Assembly (NCBI GenBank): GCA_964509425.1
Contig: CAZDWZ010000003.1
Location: forward strand, 62,001-126,000
Direction: 5' to 3'
From: CAZDWZ01 sp964509425
Lineage (GTDB): Bacteria > Bdellovibrionota_C > UBA2361 > SZUA-149 > CAZDWZ01
DNA length: 64,000 bases
Positions 8,768 through 16,798 of the stretch are shown here, in pieces. Within the stretch, counting starts at the first letter, position 1. Every line of letters begins with the position of its first letter. A program made the position numbers and the translations under genes. The notes beneath the pieces are model-generated. The model saw only the letters and a program-made list of their open reading frames with translations, was not told the origin of the DNA and searched no databases.

Positions 8768-9511
8768 ATGTCCGAAACCCCAGCACCGCAAAGAATTTGT
8801 ATCGTAGACGATGACGCCGACACGAGAGCTTTAATTCGTCGAGAGCTTGAGTCCGCGAACTATTCTATCGATGAATGTGCGAACGGAAATGATTTTCTTC
8901 AGAAGTCCGAACAAGGCTCGTTCGATGTTCTCATCCTGGACGTCGGGCTTCCGGATGTGGACGGTTTCGAAATTTGCCGCCGTATCAGAAGTGCCGGCTC
9001 GGAAGTTCCGATCATCTTTGTCACTTCGCGAGCGGAGGAGATCGATCGAGTCTCAGGCTTCGCTCTCGGTGCCGATGACTATGTCAGCAAACCGTTTAGT
9101 GCGAAGGAGCTCACCTTTCGGGTGAAAGCGATGCTTCGACGATTCTCCGGGAGTGCGCCCCGGCCTGCGGCCGCGAGTTCAGCGTCGAACGAGATGCGAT
9201 TCGGACCGCTCGCAATCGAACCCGATAAGAGACGGGTGATGCTCGGCGAAAAAATCGTGCCGCTTACTGCGCTCGAGTTCGATGTGCTGCTTTTTCTCGC
9301 CGAAAATCCCGGCCGTCCGTTTACCCGTGATGAGCTTATGGAATGCGTTTGGGGCATGAAGAGCTCCCAGTACGCACCGACTGTAACTACTCTACTCAAC
9401 AGACTGCGACGGAAGCTCGAGCCGGATGTGAATAAGCCCGTATTCATTCTCACGGTATTCGGCGTCGGATATCGCTTCGTCGATCCGGCTGTGGATGAGA
9501 TCGCTATTTAG
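8768..9511 (+). CDS. OmpR/PhoB-family response regulator
   Basis: 247 residues. The receiver domain is at 9-125, with acidic pocket DDD at 14-16, phospho-acceptor Asp58 (LILDVGLPDVDG) and the conserved Lys in DDYVSKPF. A C-terminal winged-helix DNA-binding domain covers about 148-240 (LTALEFDVLLFLAENPGRPF, then VTTLLNRLRRKLEP). All receiver residues are present, so it should be phosphorylatable. It is divergently placed from the FG-GAP protein gene and overlaps the next gene, its probable cognate kinase, by 17 bp, a strong sign of one operon. The target genes are unknown; the neighbouring divergent gene is a natural candidate because both share a spacer of under 60 bp. Confidence 0.92.
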   Translation: MSETPAPQRICIVDDDADTRALIRRELESANYSIDECANGNDFLQKSEQGSFDVLILDVGLPDVDGFEICRRIRSAGSEVPIIFVTSRAEEIDRVSGFALGADDYVSKPFSAKELTFRVKAMLRRFSGSAPRPAAASSASNEMRFGPLAIEPDKRRVMLGEKIVPLTALEFDVLLFLAENPGRPFTRDELMECVWGMKSSQYAPTVTTLLNRLRRKLEPDVNKPVFILTVFGVGYRFVDPAVDEIAI

Positions 9512-11003
9512 CTCAGTTATCGGCGTGCTCCGCCAATTCTCGAGAACCTTGTTTGGCAAGGTCTCGATTGTCTTCGGAGTGCTGCTTCTGCTGTTCGCCG
9601 GTGTTCAAGTTCTCCTCACATTTCATTTCTGGAGCCGCTCACTCGATCGATCCGAGCAGCTCGTTCAATGGGACTCAGCGGCCTATCTCGCCGCGGTGAT
9701 GTCGACCAAGGCGAATGAGCCACAGTCGCTGGGTGAGTTCGAACGGCAGGCGTTCGCGTTTACGCGCGCAAACGGCAAGTCGAGCATTTTCCTCCTCGAT
9801 GCCGAGGGAAAGATCGCATATCGATTTTTCTCTAATTCTGCACCGATCCGAGAGTCGGTCTCGCTTGAACCGATTCACCGCTTTCTTTCGGCGCAGGGCA
9901 GCAACGAGGCTCCGATTCTGGGAGAGGATCCGACGTCTCGCGAACGATGGAGCGTCTTCTCCGTCGCCCCGATGACCGTTCGAGGAAAGACGATGTACCT
10001 GTACATCGTCTTTTCGAATGACGCGTGGAGAAATGCTTCCGTAATGTCCTACGAGAATGCGATTGGAGCGACGATTCTATTTTGGTCGGGACTATCCACC
10101 TTCGCGCTCATTGTTCTCGGACTATTCCTCTTTCAGGTTCTTGCGCGACGATTCGCTCGCATTACGAAGACCGTCCGGAAGTTCCATGAGGGCGATTTTA
10201 GTTCGCGAATTGGATTGGCCGCGGACGATGAGCTCGGAGTGCTGGGCGCCACCATCGATGAAATGGCGGTTCGGATCGAACGATCAATCGCCGAGCTTAA
10301 GGAGCGAGACACTCTTCGCCGCGAGCTTGTGGCGAATGTCTCTCATGACCTCCGCGGTCCTCTGAATAATATCCAAGGCAACCTGACCTTGGCGCACAGT
10401 CAGCCGAATGACGCCTCGGTCGCTGCGCAGTGCCTCTCGGCAATTGAGCGAAACTCGACCTATCTCAGCGACCTTTTGAGCCAGTTGTTTGAGCTCGCGC
10501 GGCTCGAGGCCCAAGAAGCGAAACCGGACTGCGAAGAATTTCCGGTGGATGAAATGCTCGATGATCTAAGAATGAGCTATTCTTCGCGAATTGATGAACA
10601 AGGTATTCGTCTGGAGACTCAGTTCTCGGTTCGCCCGCTATTCGTTTACGGCGACATTCGAATGCTCGACCGCGTCGTCATGAACCTTGTTGAAAACGCG
10701 GTTAAATTCACTCCGCCGGGTGGACAAATCTGCATTCGGGCTGAAGATGCCGGTGCACGGGTGCGTGTATCGGTCTCAGACACCGGAGTCGGCATCTCGG
10801 AAGCCGATCTTCCGAGGGTTCTCGAAAAATCCTTTCAAGGAGTGGAAGCACCGAAGGGAAAGGGATCCGGAGGCCTCGGCCTTGCGATCGTCGACCGGCT
10901 GCTGCGTGTTCATGGATCTCGCGTGAAAATTGAGAGTGAGCTCAATCGAGGAACGACTTTTTCCTTCGAGCTTTCGAAAACCGCGCCTCCCTCGCCGAAG
11001 TAA
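9495..11003 (+). CDS. membrane sensor histidine kinase
   Basis: 502 residues, starting inside the end of the regulator gene. An N-terminal membrane helix (VFGVLLLLFAGVQVLLTF) is followed by an extracytoplasmic sensor region of about 135 residues of no recognised type. A second membrane helix (ATILFWSGLSTFALIVLGLF) comes next, then a HAMP linker and a HisKA domain with the phospho-accepting His284 (VANVSHDLRGPL). The ATPase domain has N box NLVENAVKFTPPGG, G1 box SDTGVGIS and G2 box GSGGLGLAIV. All catalytic motifs are intact. It should phosphorylate the OmpR-type regulator encoded just upstream. The signal is unknown; the sensor region contains the run SIFLLDAEGKIAYRFF, reminiscent of an extracytoplasmic PAS-like (dCache) fold, which I infer only weakly. 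Confidence 0.92.
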   Translation: MRSLFSSVIGVLRQFSRTLFGKVSIVFGVLLLLFAGVQVLLTFHFWSRSLDRSEQLVQWDSAAYLAAVMSTKANEPQSLGEFERQAFAFTRANGKSSIFLLDAEGKIAYRFFSNSAPIRESVSLEPIHRFLSAQGSNEAPILGEDPTSRERWSVFSVAPMTVRGKTMYLYIVFSNDAWRNASVMSYENAIGATILFWSGLSTFALIVLGLFLFQVLARRFARITKTVRKFHEGDFSSRIGLAADDELGVLGATIDEMAVRIERSIAELKERDTLRRELVANVSHDLRGPLNNIQGNLTLAHSQPNDASVAAQCLSAIERNSTYLSDLLSQLFELARLEAQEAKPDCEEFPVDEMLDDLRMSYSSRIDEQGIRLETQFSVRPLFVYGDIRMLDRVVMNLVENAVKFTPPGGQICIRAEDAGARVRVSVSDTGVGISEADLPRVLEKSFQGVEAPKGKGSGGLGLAIVDRLLRVHGSRVKIESELNRGTTFSFELSKTAPPSPK

Positions 11004-11119
11004 TCAGCTCTCAGTTTTCATCAACAATGTTTACCGCGCCGGCAATCGGAGGATCTCCGCAGGTTGACCATGGTCCCAGCCGGATTTATCCTTAAGCTTC
11101 CAAACAGGGGAGGGGTCGT

Positions 11120-12241
11120 ATGAAGCGGGGGATAGCTCAGTTTCTTTTGCCGGTCGTTTGTTACGTGTTGATGTTGGTTGTCTTCTCGGGGACAGCGAAC
11201 GCCGGCGACACGGCGGCGGACGAGAAAGTTCCGGTATACAAAGTCGGCGTTATTGTTCCGCTTACCGGAGATGCAGCGAGCCTCGGGAACTACGCCCGGA
11301 AAGCGATCATTCTTGCGCATGAAGGACTCCCGATTACCGTTCGAGAGAAAATCCAATTCCTTTTCGAAGACGATCAACTGAAGGGCGCCCGTACTGTTTC
11401 CGCTTACCAGAAATTGACGAGCGTAGATAAAGTCGACGCCGTATTTGTGGTCGGGTCGGGCTCGGGAAACGTGCTTGGACCGCTTGCAGAGAAAGACAAG
11501 CGTCTTCTGGTTGCGATCGGCGCCTCGGATAAGCGCTTTGCCGTCGGAACGAACTATGTCTTTACCCACTGGGTCAGTCCGGAGAGCGAGACAATTCCGC
11601 TCATCGCGGAAGTGAAGAAGCGGAATTTCGGAAAGATTGGAATCATCTCTTCGGAGCAGGACGGAGCAAACGCGCTACGCGACGCATTCCTCCAGCAGTT
11701 GAAGGACCAAGGCCTTGGGGATCGGATTGTTTTTGATGAAAAGGTGGTTCTTGAAGCACAAGATTTTCGTGCGTTGATCACGAAAGCGCGATCGAAGAAT
11801 GTCGACGGGCTATGCACCATTATTCTTCCCGGCTCGCTCGCACTTTTTGCGAAGCAAGCTCGCGAGCTGCAGTTCACCGGAGATATTTTCGGGTATGAGC
11901 TTTTCGAAGATTCGAACGAAGTGAAGGCATCGGACGGAGCGCTTGTCGGGAAATGGTATGTGAACGCAAGTGACCCGACGAACGATTTCGTCGCGAAGTT
12001 CAAGGCCAAGTATAACGAACATCCAGGCTTCGCCGCAGGAAACGCGTATGATGTCGCGTCCCTCGTGTCATTTGCGGCATCGGCATACAGCGGTGACAAT
12101 GCGAAGATTGCCGATCATCTGCGGGAGATCAAAGATTATCACGGAGCGATCGGAATATATTCTGCGACGGGAGACAATCGTTTTGCTCTCCCTGCCAGCC
12201 TGAAAGTCGTTCTTGAGGATGGGTTTAAGAAGCTCCAATAA
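11120..12241 (+). CDS. LivJ-type (family 1) periplasmic solute-binding protein
   Basis: 373 residues with a strong ribosome site (GGGGAGGGG) and a Sec signal peptide ending near SGTANAG. The mature part begins YKVGVIVPLTGDAASLGNYA, the signature of branched-chain amino acid type binding proteins (Peripla_BP_6). These have two lobes that close on an amino acid or a similar small molecule. No permease or ATPase of the Liv type lies nearby. Instead the gene converges on a hybrid histidine kinase, on whose other side is a second binding protein with the same opening (VGVSVPLTGDAASIG). The protein may therefore serve sensing rather than, or as well as, uptake; this is inference. The ligand cannot be told from the sequence. 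Confidence 0.88.
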   Translation: MKRGIAQFLLPVVCYVLMLVVFSGTANAGDTAADEKVPVYKVGVIVPLTGDAASLGNYARKAIILAHEGLPITVREKIQFLFEDDQLKGARTVSAYQKLTSVDKVDAVFVVGSGSGNVLGPLAEKDKRLLVAIGASDKRFAVGTNYVFTHWVSPESETIPLIAEVKKRNFGKIGIISSEQDGANALRDAFLQQLKDQGLGDRIVFDEKVVLEAQDFRALITKARSKNVDGLCTIILPGSLALFAKQARELQFTGDIFGYELFEDSNEVKASDGALVGKWYVNASDPTNDFVAKFKAKYNEHPGFAAGNAYDVASLVSFAASAYSGDNAKIADHLREIKDYHGAIGIYSATGDNRFALPASLKVVLEDGFKKLQ

Positions 12242-12269
12242 GCTCGAAACATTCGGCTGGCTCGAAAGT

Positions 12270-12294
12270 CTCGCCGCGGCTTCTGCGGCCCGAG
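12270..12294. terminator. weak hairpin between convergent genes
   Basis: Between the converging binding-protein gene and hybrid kinase gene, GCCGC at 273-277 pairs with GCGGC at 285-289, extended by CTC/GAG with a two-base bulge. There is no clear T-run on either side, so a terminator role is only suggested by its position. Confidence 0.3.
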
Positions 12295-12307
12295 CCTCTC
12301 GTTGTGG

Positions 12308-14386
12308 TTATGTCTCCGCTGTGATTCCGACCAACAGTTTTTCTAGTGTGCCGATGTCGATCGGCTTTACGAGGTGAGCGTAGAATCCTACCTCTGTCGA
12401 GCGCTCTCGATCTTTCTCGCTGCCGTAGCCCGTCAGCGCAACAAGCGGCGTCTTCGAGCATTCTTTCAGGCATTTCAAGCGTCTCGCGACCTCGTAGCCG
12501 TCCATTCCAGGCAAACCGATATCGAGAAACACGAGATTCGGCTTGTAATCTGCAGCCGCGGAAATGGCGGAGACTCCATCGTATACCGTTCGTACGTCAC
12601 TTCCCCGGAGTCGGAGCAGCATGGCGAGACTATCGGCAGAGTCCGTATTGTCGTCGACGACCAGAATTCTATTTACGCCGGGTGTTGAGCTCTCAATGTT
12701 GAATACCGGATGTGCTCCGCTGGACGTCGTGGCTTCCGCATGAATGACGGGCAGTCTGATGATAAATTCGGCACCTTTTCCCAGCCCTTCGCTTTTTGCC
12801 TCGACCGTTCCTTGATGTGCCTCGACGAGCTTGCGAACGAGGGTCAGTCCGATTCCCAATCCGCCTTGTGAGCGATCGAGTGTTTGATCAGCTTGCGTGA
12901 AAAGATCGAATACTCTCGGCAGCAGCTCGGGGACGATCCCCATGCCGTTATCTCGAACACGGATCACCGCCAGATCATTCTCCGCGGTCCAACGAACTTC
13001 AATTTCGCCGCCTTCCGGCGTGTATTTCGCGCTGTTGATCAAGATGTTCACGAGAACCTGCGAGAGCCTGGTGAGATCTCCGTCGATGACGACCGGCTCT
13101 GCAGGTTCGATAAGACCCAGTCGATGATGTCGGGCTTCAAGGAAGCTGCGTGAAGACTCGACTGCGCCGGAAACCACCGAGCGAACATCAATTGGCACTC
13201 GTTGGAGTTTGATCTTGCCTCGGCTGATTCGGCTTACGTCAAGAAGATCGTCGACGAGGCGAGAGAGGTGGGTCACCTGCCGGTCGATTATTTTTTGCAG
13301 CTCGTTCAGTGTCGCTCCTTTCTCGGAGTGATGACGCATCACCTGAACTGCATTCTTAATCGGAGCAAGAGGGTTTCGCAGCTCGTGTGCAAGCATGGCC
13401 AGAAATTCGTCTTTTCTCCGTGAAGCGTTGTGAAGCTCGTCGAGAGCCAGGCGCTGTTCGGTGATATCTTCGACGACTGCACCGACTCCCAGGAGCGCGC
13501 CTTCACCGGTCTGCACGGGATAATAACTGGCCCTCCAAAAACGCTCGATGCCCGGCCGCTTCGGAGTTTCTCCACTGATTTCCTGGTTCAAGATAGGCTT
13601 TCGGGTATCCAGAACCGTTTGAAGCGTCTTATTGACATGATCCGGCAACCCGGGAAGGAGATCCGGGATTGTTTTTCCAACGTGTGCTTCGAGCGGAAGC
13701 CCGTTGATCTCGCCCAAAGCGCGATTCAAGCGGACGAAGCGAAGCTCTCGATCGTAGAACCCGATGCCCACAGGAGCATTCATCAACAAGGTGTCGAGGA
13801 GGGCGAGCGACTCTGCCGTAACCTGACGGGCAGTTTCCAGATCGGCCGCCGTTTTTTCGAGCTCGGCAGCCCGTTCCGCAACGCGGCGTTCGAGTGATTC
13901 ATTCAGCTGGCGAACTTCCGCCTCCGCCCTTTTTTTATCACTGACCTCCAGCGATAATTCTCGATTCAAGATCCGAAGCTGTTCGGGACTTGGGAGAGCG
14001 AGCGCCTGCGGAAGCAGTCGCCAAAGCAGAATTGCGGTTGCAAGCGAAATGCACCCGGTCAGGAACTTCACCACGCCGTCCAGCCGATACATAGGTTGCC
14101 AAAGCGCCCACACATTGAACAGGTGAGTCGTGCCGCACAGGATAATGAAGAGTGCGAACAGGAGGAACATCCAGTTGAATGCCAGGTCTCTCCGGCGTCG
14201 AACAAAATACACGAGAGCGAGTGGGATTGAGAAATATGCGAGAGCGATCAGAATGTCGGACACAAAATGAAGCCAAATGACATCGGCCTCATAGTTCATG
14301 CACTGCCGTCTCGGGACGTAAACGTCGAAAAGCCTCCAAATGCCGGTTGTTGAATGTGGTGCCGAATGATGTACGTGTCCTTCCAC
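12308..14386 (-). CDS. hybrid histidine kinase with ethylene-receptor-like membrane domain
   Basis: About 692 residues from a GTG at 14386, chosen because GGAGGG stands 7 bases upstream and because residues before the first ATG (14299) belong to the family. Three membrane helices follow an LFDVYVPRRQC lead-in: WLHFVSDILIALAYFSIPLA, FLLFALFIILCGTTHLFNVW, and a third near LTGCISLATAILLW. The Asp in VSD, the Pro in AYFSIP, and the Cys and His in LCGTTH match the residues that hold copper and ethylene in plant ETR1 and cyanobacterial homologues. Next come a coiled coil, a PAS domain (LMNAPVGIGFYDREL), HisKA (LAHELRNPLAP), a complete ATPase domain (NSAKYTPEGG, DNGMGI, GGLGIGL) and a C-terminal receiver (VFLDIGLPGMDG). 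Signalling chemistry looks intact. Whether it binds ethylene is not proven by sequence. Confidence 0.9.
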   Translation of the reverse strand: MEGHVHHSAPHSTTGIWRLFDVYVPRRQCMNYEADVIWLHFVSDILIALAYFSIPLALVYFVRRRRDLAFNWMFLLFALFIILCGTTHLFNVWALWQPMYRLDGVVKFLTGCISLATAILLWRLLPQALALPSPEQLRILNRELSLEVSDKKRAEAEVRQLNESLERRVAERAAELEKTAADLETARQVTAESLALLDTLLMNAPVGIGFYDRELRFVRLNRALGEINGLPLEAHVGKTIPDLLPGLPDHVNKTLQTVLDTRKPILNQEISGETPKRPGIERFWRASYYPVQTGEGALLGVGAVVEDITEQRLALDELHNASRRKDEFLAMLAHELRNPLAPIKNAVQVMRHHSEKGATLNELQKIIDRQVTHLSRLVDDLLDVSRISRGKIKLQRVPIDVRSVVSGAVESSRSFLEARHHRLGLIEPAEPVVIDGDLTRLSQVLVNILINSAKYTPEGGEIEVRWTAENDLAVIRVRDNGMGIVPELLPRVFDLFTQADQTLDRSQGGLGIGLTLVRKLVEAHQGTVEAKSEGLGKGAEFIIRLPVIHAEATTSSGAHPVFNIESSTPGVNRILVVDDNTDSADSLAMLLRLRGSDVRTVYDGVSAISAAADYKPNLVFLDIGLPGMDGYEVARRLKCLKECSKTPLVALTGYGSEKDRERSTEVGFYAHLVKPIDIGTLEKLLVGITAET

Positions 14387-14461
14387 GCGAAGGCCCTCCA
14401 CGTTGAGGAGTGTTTCTAGATGCCGCCTTCGCAAGAATTGCACGACCGGAGGGATTCGTCA

Positions 14462-14501
14462 CCGGTTTGATGAGGAGGTCAAGCTGCGTTCATCAAACCG
14501 G
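14462..14501. repeat. perfect 12-bp inverted repeat, 16-base loop
   Basis: CCGGTTTGATGA (14462-14473) and its exact complement (14490-14501) flank a 16-base loop. It lies between the stop of the second binding protein and the start of the hybrid kinase, both on the reverse strand. No T-run follows on the reverse strand, so it is not a standard terminator; an attenuator, an RNA-stability element or a binding site are all possible. Confidence 0.75.
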
Positions 14502-14519
14502 CCCGGCTGAATCGTTCCT

Positions 14520-15599
14520 TTATTTCAGCTTCTCGAACCCCGTTTTTGTCACCACCTTGAGAGTTGTCGGAAGTGAGAACGTTCCGTTTGCGTTCGCAGA
14601 AAAGGTGCCCAAGGCGCCGGAGAAATCCTTCACGGAGTGGAGGTAATCGTTGATCGCCTCAGACGAGTCTTTCCCAAGCCGGATCGATTCCGCAATCAGC
14701 TTCACCGCGTCGTAGCCGTTTGCCGAGCCTAAAGTTGGAGCACCGGGAAATTTCGCGGCATACTTATTCGTATATTCGGAGTTTGGATCATCCGCCTGAA
14801 CATACCATTGTCCGATGAGCGCCCCTTCGGAGTTTTTTACCTCGTTTGCTTCTTCGAAGAGCTCGAAAGTGAAGAGCGGTTGGTTCACACCCATTTGGCG
14901 AGCTTGTTTGGCAAAGAGACCGATTTGTCCAAGGAACAGGTTAACGAAAATCGCGTCTACGTCTTTGATGCTTCGAAGTTTGGTGAGAAACGTCTTGAAG
15001 TCTCTTGAGTCTGGAGCAAACTCCTCCGAGAGCGCCACCGAAACCCGGCCCGCATTCTCAGCTTCAAATGCTTTCCTGCAGGATTGCGTGAAATCATGTA
15101 CCGCGGAAATGATTGCTATCTTTTTGTATCCTCGGCGAAGCGACTCAGCCACCGCAGGTTTGGCTTCCTCTCCGGCGGTCGCCCAAAAGTTCATGGCGTA
15201 TTTTCGACCCTCCGAAACCGCGGTGTCGGTTGCGATTGAGATTTGCGGCACCTTCTCTCGATCGGCGAGAGGGGCGGTCGTCTTTGATGTATTTGATGCA
15301 CAGGTGATAATCACGCTGGCTTTGTCCCCTTTGACTAGCTTTGTGAAGGCAGTCACCGCATTTTTTTGTGAATTCTGATCATCTTGATACGACAGAGAGA
15401 TTCGCTTCTGCAGTTCTGGTTCAAGCTCACTATAGGCAAGCTCAACACCATTTTTCACGGCAACCCCGATGGACGCGGCGTCTCCCGTCAGCGGGACCGA
15501 GACTCCGACCACGACCGGCGGCTTCTCTCCGGCCAGAGCGCCTCCGGCAAAACAAAGGACCGTCAGGGCAGAAATCAACAAACAGCTTTGCAGTTTCAT
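14520..15599 (-). CDS. LivJ-type solute-binding protein, paralogue of 11120-12241
   Basis: About 359 residues from the ATG at 15599, which has GGAG upstream and is followed at once by the signal peptide LLISALTVLCFAGGALAG. The mature part opens VVGVSVPLTGDAASIGVAVK and keeps the same layout as the paralogue: ALFAKQAR there matches GLFAKQAR here, YELFEDSNEVK matches FELFEEANEVK, and GALVGKWYV matches GALIGQWYV. The two proteins end alike (SLKVVLEDGFKKL against TLKVVTKTGFEKL). They are clearly one local family flanking the hybrid kinase. No ABC permease or ATPase is adjacent. The reading direction is the same as the kinase downstream, with about 130 bp between, so this copy could be co-transcribed with it. 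The ligand is unknown. Confidence 0.88.
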   Translation of the reverse strand: MKLQSCLLISALTVLCFAGGALAGEKPPVVVGVSVPLTGDAASIGVAVKNGVELAYSELEPELQKRISLSYQDDQNSQKNAVTAFTKLVKGDKASVIITCASNTSKTTAPLADREKVPQISIATDTAVSEGRKYAMNFWATAGEEAKPAVAESLRRGYKKIAIISAVHDFTQSCRKAFEAENAGRVSVALSEEFAPDSRDFKTFLTKLRSIKDVDAIFVNLFLGQIGLFAKQARQMGVNQPLFTFELFEEANEVKNSEGALIGQWYVQADDPNSEYTNKYAAKFPGAPTLGSANGYDAVKLIAESIRLGKDSSEAINDYLHSVKDFSGALGTFSANANGTFSLPTTLKVVTKTGFEKLK

Positions 15600-15948
15600 T
15601 TTCACGCTCCGAATCAAGTTGAAGGTAATCCGAGGGATGCCATCTAGACGCCGTAATACCACAAGAGATTAGCATGTCCCATCAGGAGCTCCGATTTTCA
15701 CCGAAAAGTGATGCCCACTCCGGACTGACCAATGTCGTTCCGACTCTGGCAGAAAGACGGTGACCCTTTTTTCGGTGGGTTCAAAGCTCATGGAAGCTGT
15801 CCTGGGGGAGTGGACATGATCCTCTGCGGCACCGATGGGAGAGCTCCTCTGGAGGCGTATCCCTGACTTCTGCCGGATAAATGGCGTCTGCGGCTTCGAC
15901 CTCGGAAACGCTTGTCGCTCGAGCTGCCCGTCAGAGCCGAAATGCAGG

Positions 15949-16707
15949 CTAGCGAAGCACGCATTTCGCATCGGCAGAATAGAGGTCATCTACCGCTCTG
16001 CACCCAGATTCTAAAGCACGATTGTCTATTCGTCGCAGTTCTTGAAACGAAGTTTTCCTGCAATCAGTATCAACACCGGAAAGCACCGAGCCCCATGGGA
16101 GCCCGAGGCATCCGCCATCCCAGCTCGTTCTCCCTGCTCTTCCCAGACCGAAGCGAAGCTCTACAGGAATCTCCGAACGATATGTAATGGGTGCTGGTTC
16201 GCTCCCAAGGAAAGAAAGGAAAGCAGTTCGTAATTCGTCAATGGAGTCGATTCGTATCGTTCGTGTTGACGGGATGAGAAGAAACTTCTCCTCGTCGACT
16301 TTTGTGCATCGAAGCCGAAATTTCGGCATTCGCGAGGCAGGGTCTGCACCTGTCAATTTTCCCCCCGTTACGACGCGGCCCGCTGGGCATGCTCCAAGCT
16401 CCCAAGAATGCTCATCGCTGAGTGCGCCCGCGGGAAGCGGACAACAGCTTCCGCGCGGAAGGATTTCATCCGCATTTTTAACGCCGGCCCGCGGAGTTCC
16501 AAGAAGCATATACGCGTGGCCGGCAGGACATTCGACGGCAGGTTTCTGCTGTGATGGGGTCTCCATTCCCCAACGTTTTGTGGCGGGGTTCCACCCAAGA
16601 CAAATCGGAAGCTGTAGCGGCTCAGCGAGCGCTGAGGATCTCGTTTGTGCCGCGACTTCAATGGCTAGCGCAGATACTAGAAACAACCCGAAAGTGAGCG
16701 CTCTCAT
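15949..16707 (-). CDS. secreted Cys-rich protein sharing domain with the FG-GAP protein
   Basis: About 252 residues from the ATG at 16707, placed there because the signal peptide (MRALTFGLFLVSALAIEVAA) follows and because upstream starts run into the kinase gene. I do not recognise the family. The mature protein is almost wholly the Cys-rich domain seen at the C-terminus of the protein at 6621-8711: CLGWNP, CPAGHAYM, CCPLPAGA, DEHSW, CPAGRVVTGG, RCTKVD, RFGLGRAGR, GCLGLPWGSVL, and a closing CRAVDDLY. With an even spread of cysteines in an exported protein, disulfide bonds are likely. It sits between a binding protein gene and the tandem kinase gene, all on the same strand. Function is unknown; a carbohydrate- or surface-binding module is a guess. 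Confidence 0.75.
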   Translation of the reverse strand: MRALTFGLFLVSALAIEVAAQTRSSALAEPLQLPICLGWNPATKRWGMETPSQQKPAVECPAGHAYMLLGTPRAGVKNADEILPRGSCCPLPAGALSDEHSWELGACPAGRVVTGGKLTGADPASRMPKFRLRCTKVDEEKFLLIPSTRTIRIDSIDELRTAFLSFLGSEPAPITYRSEIPVELRFGLGRAGRTSWDGGCLGLPWGSVLSGVDTDCRKTSFQELRRIDNRALESGCRAVDDLYSADAKCVLR

Positions 16708-16798
16708 GAGAGAAACGCCGGAAACCGGCGGCCGACAACCTTCATCGGAGGAATTCGGGCATCGTCGCGTGCAGGAGATGAAGCTTGAAAAATGCAGG

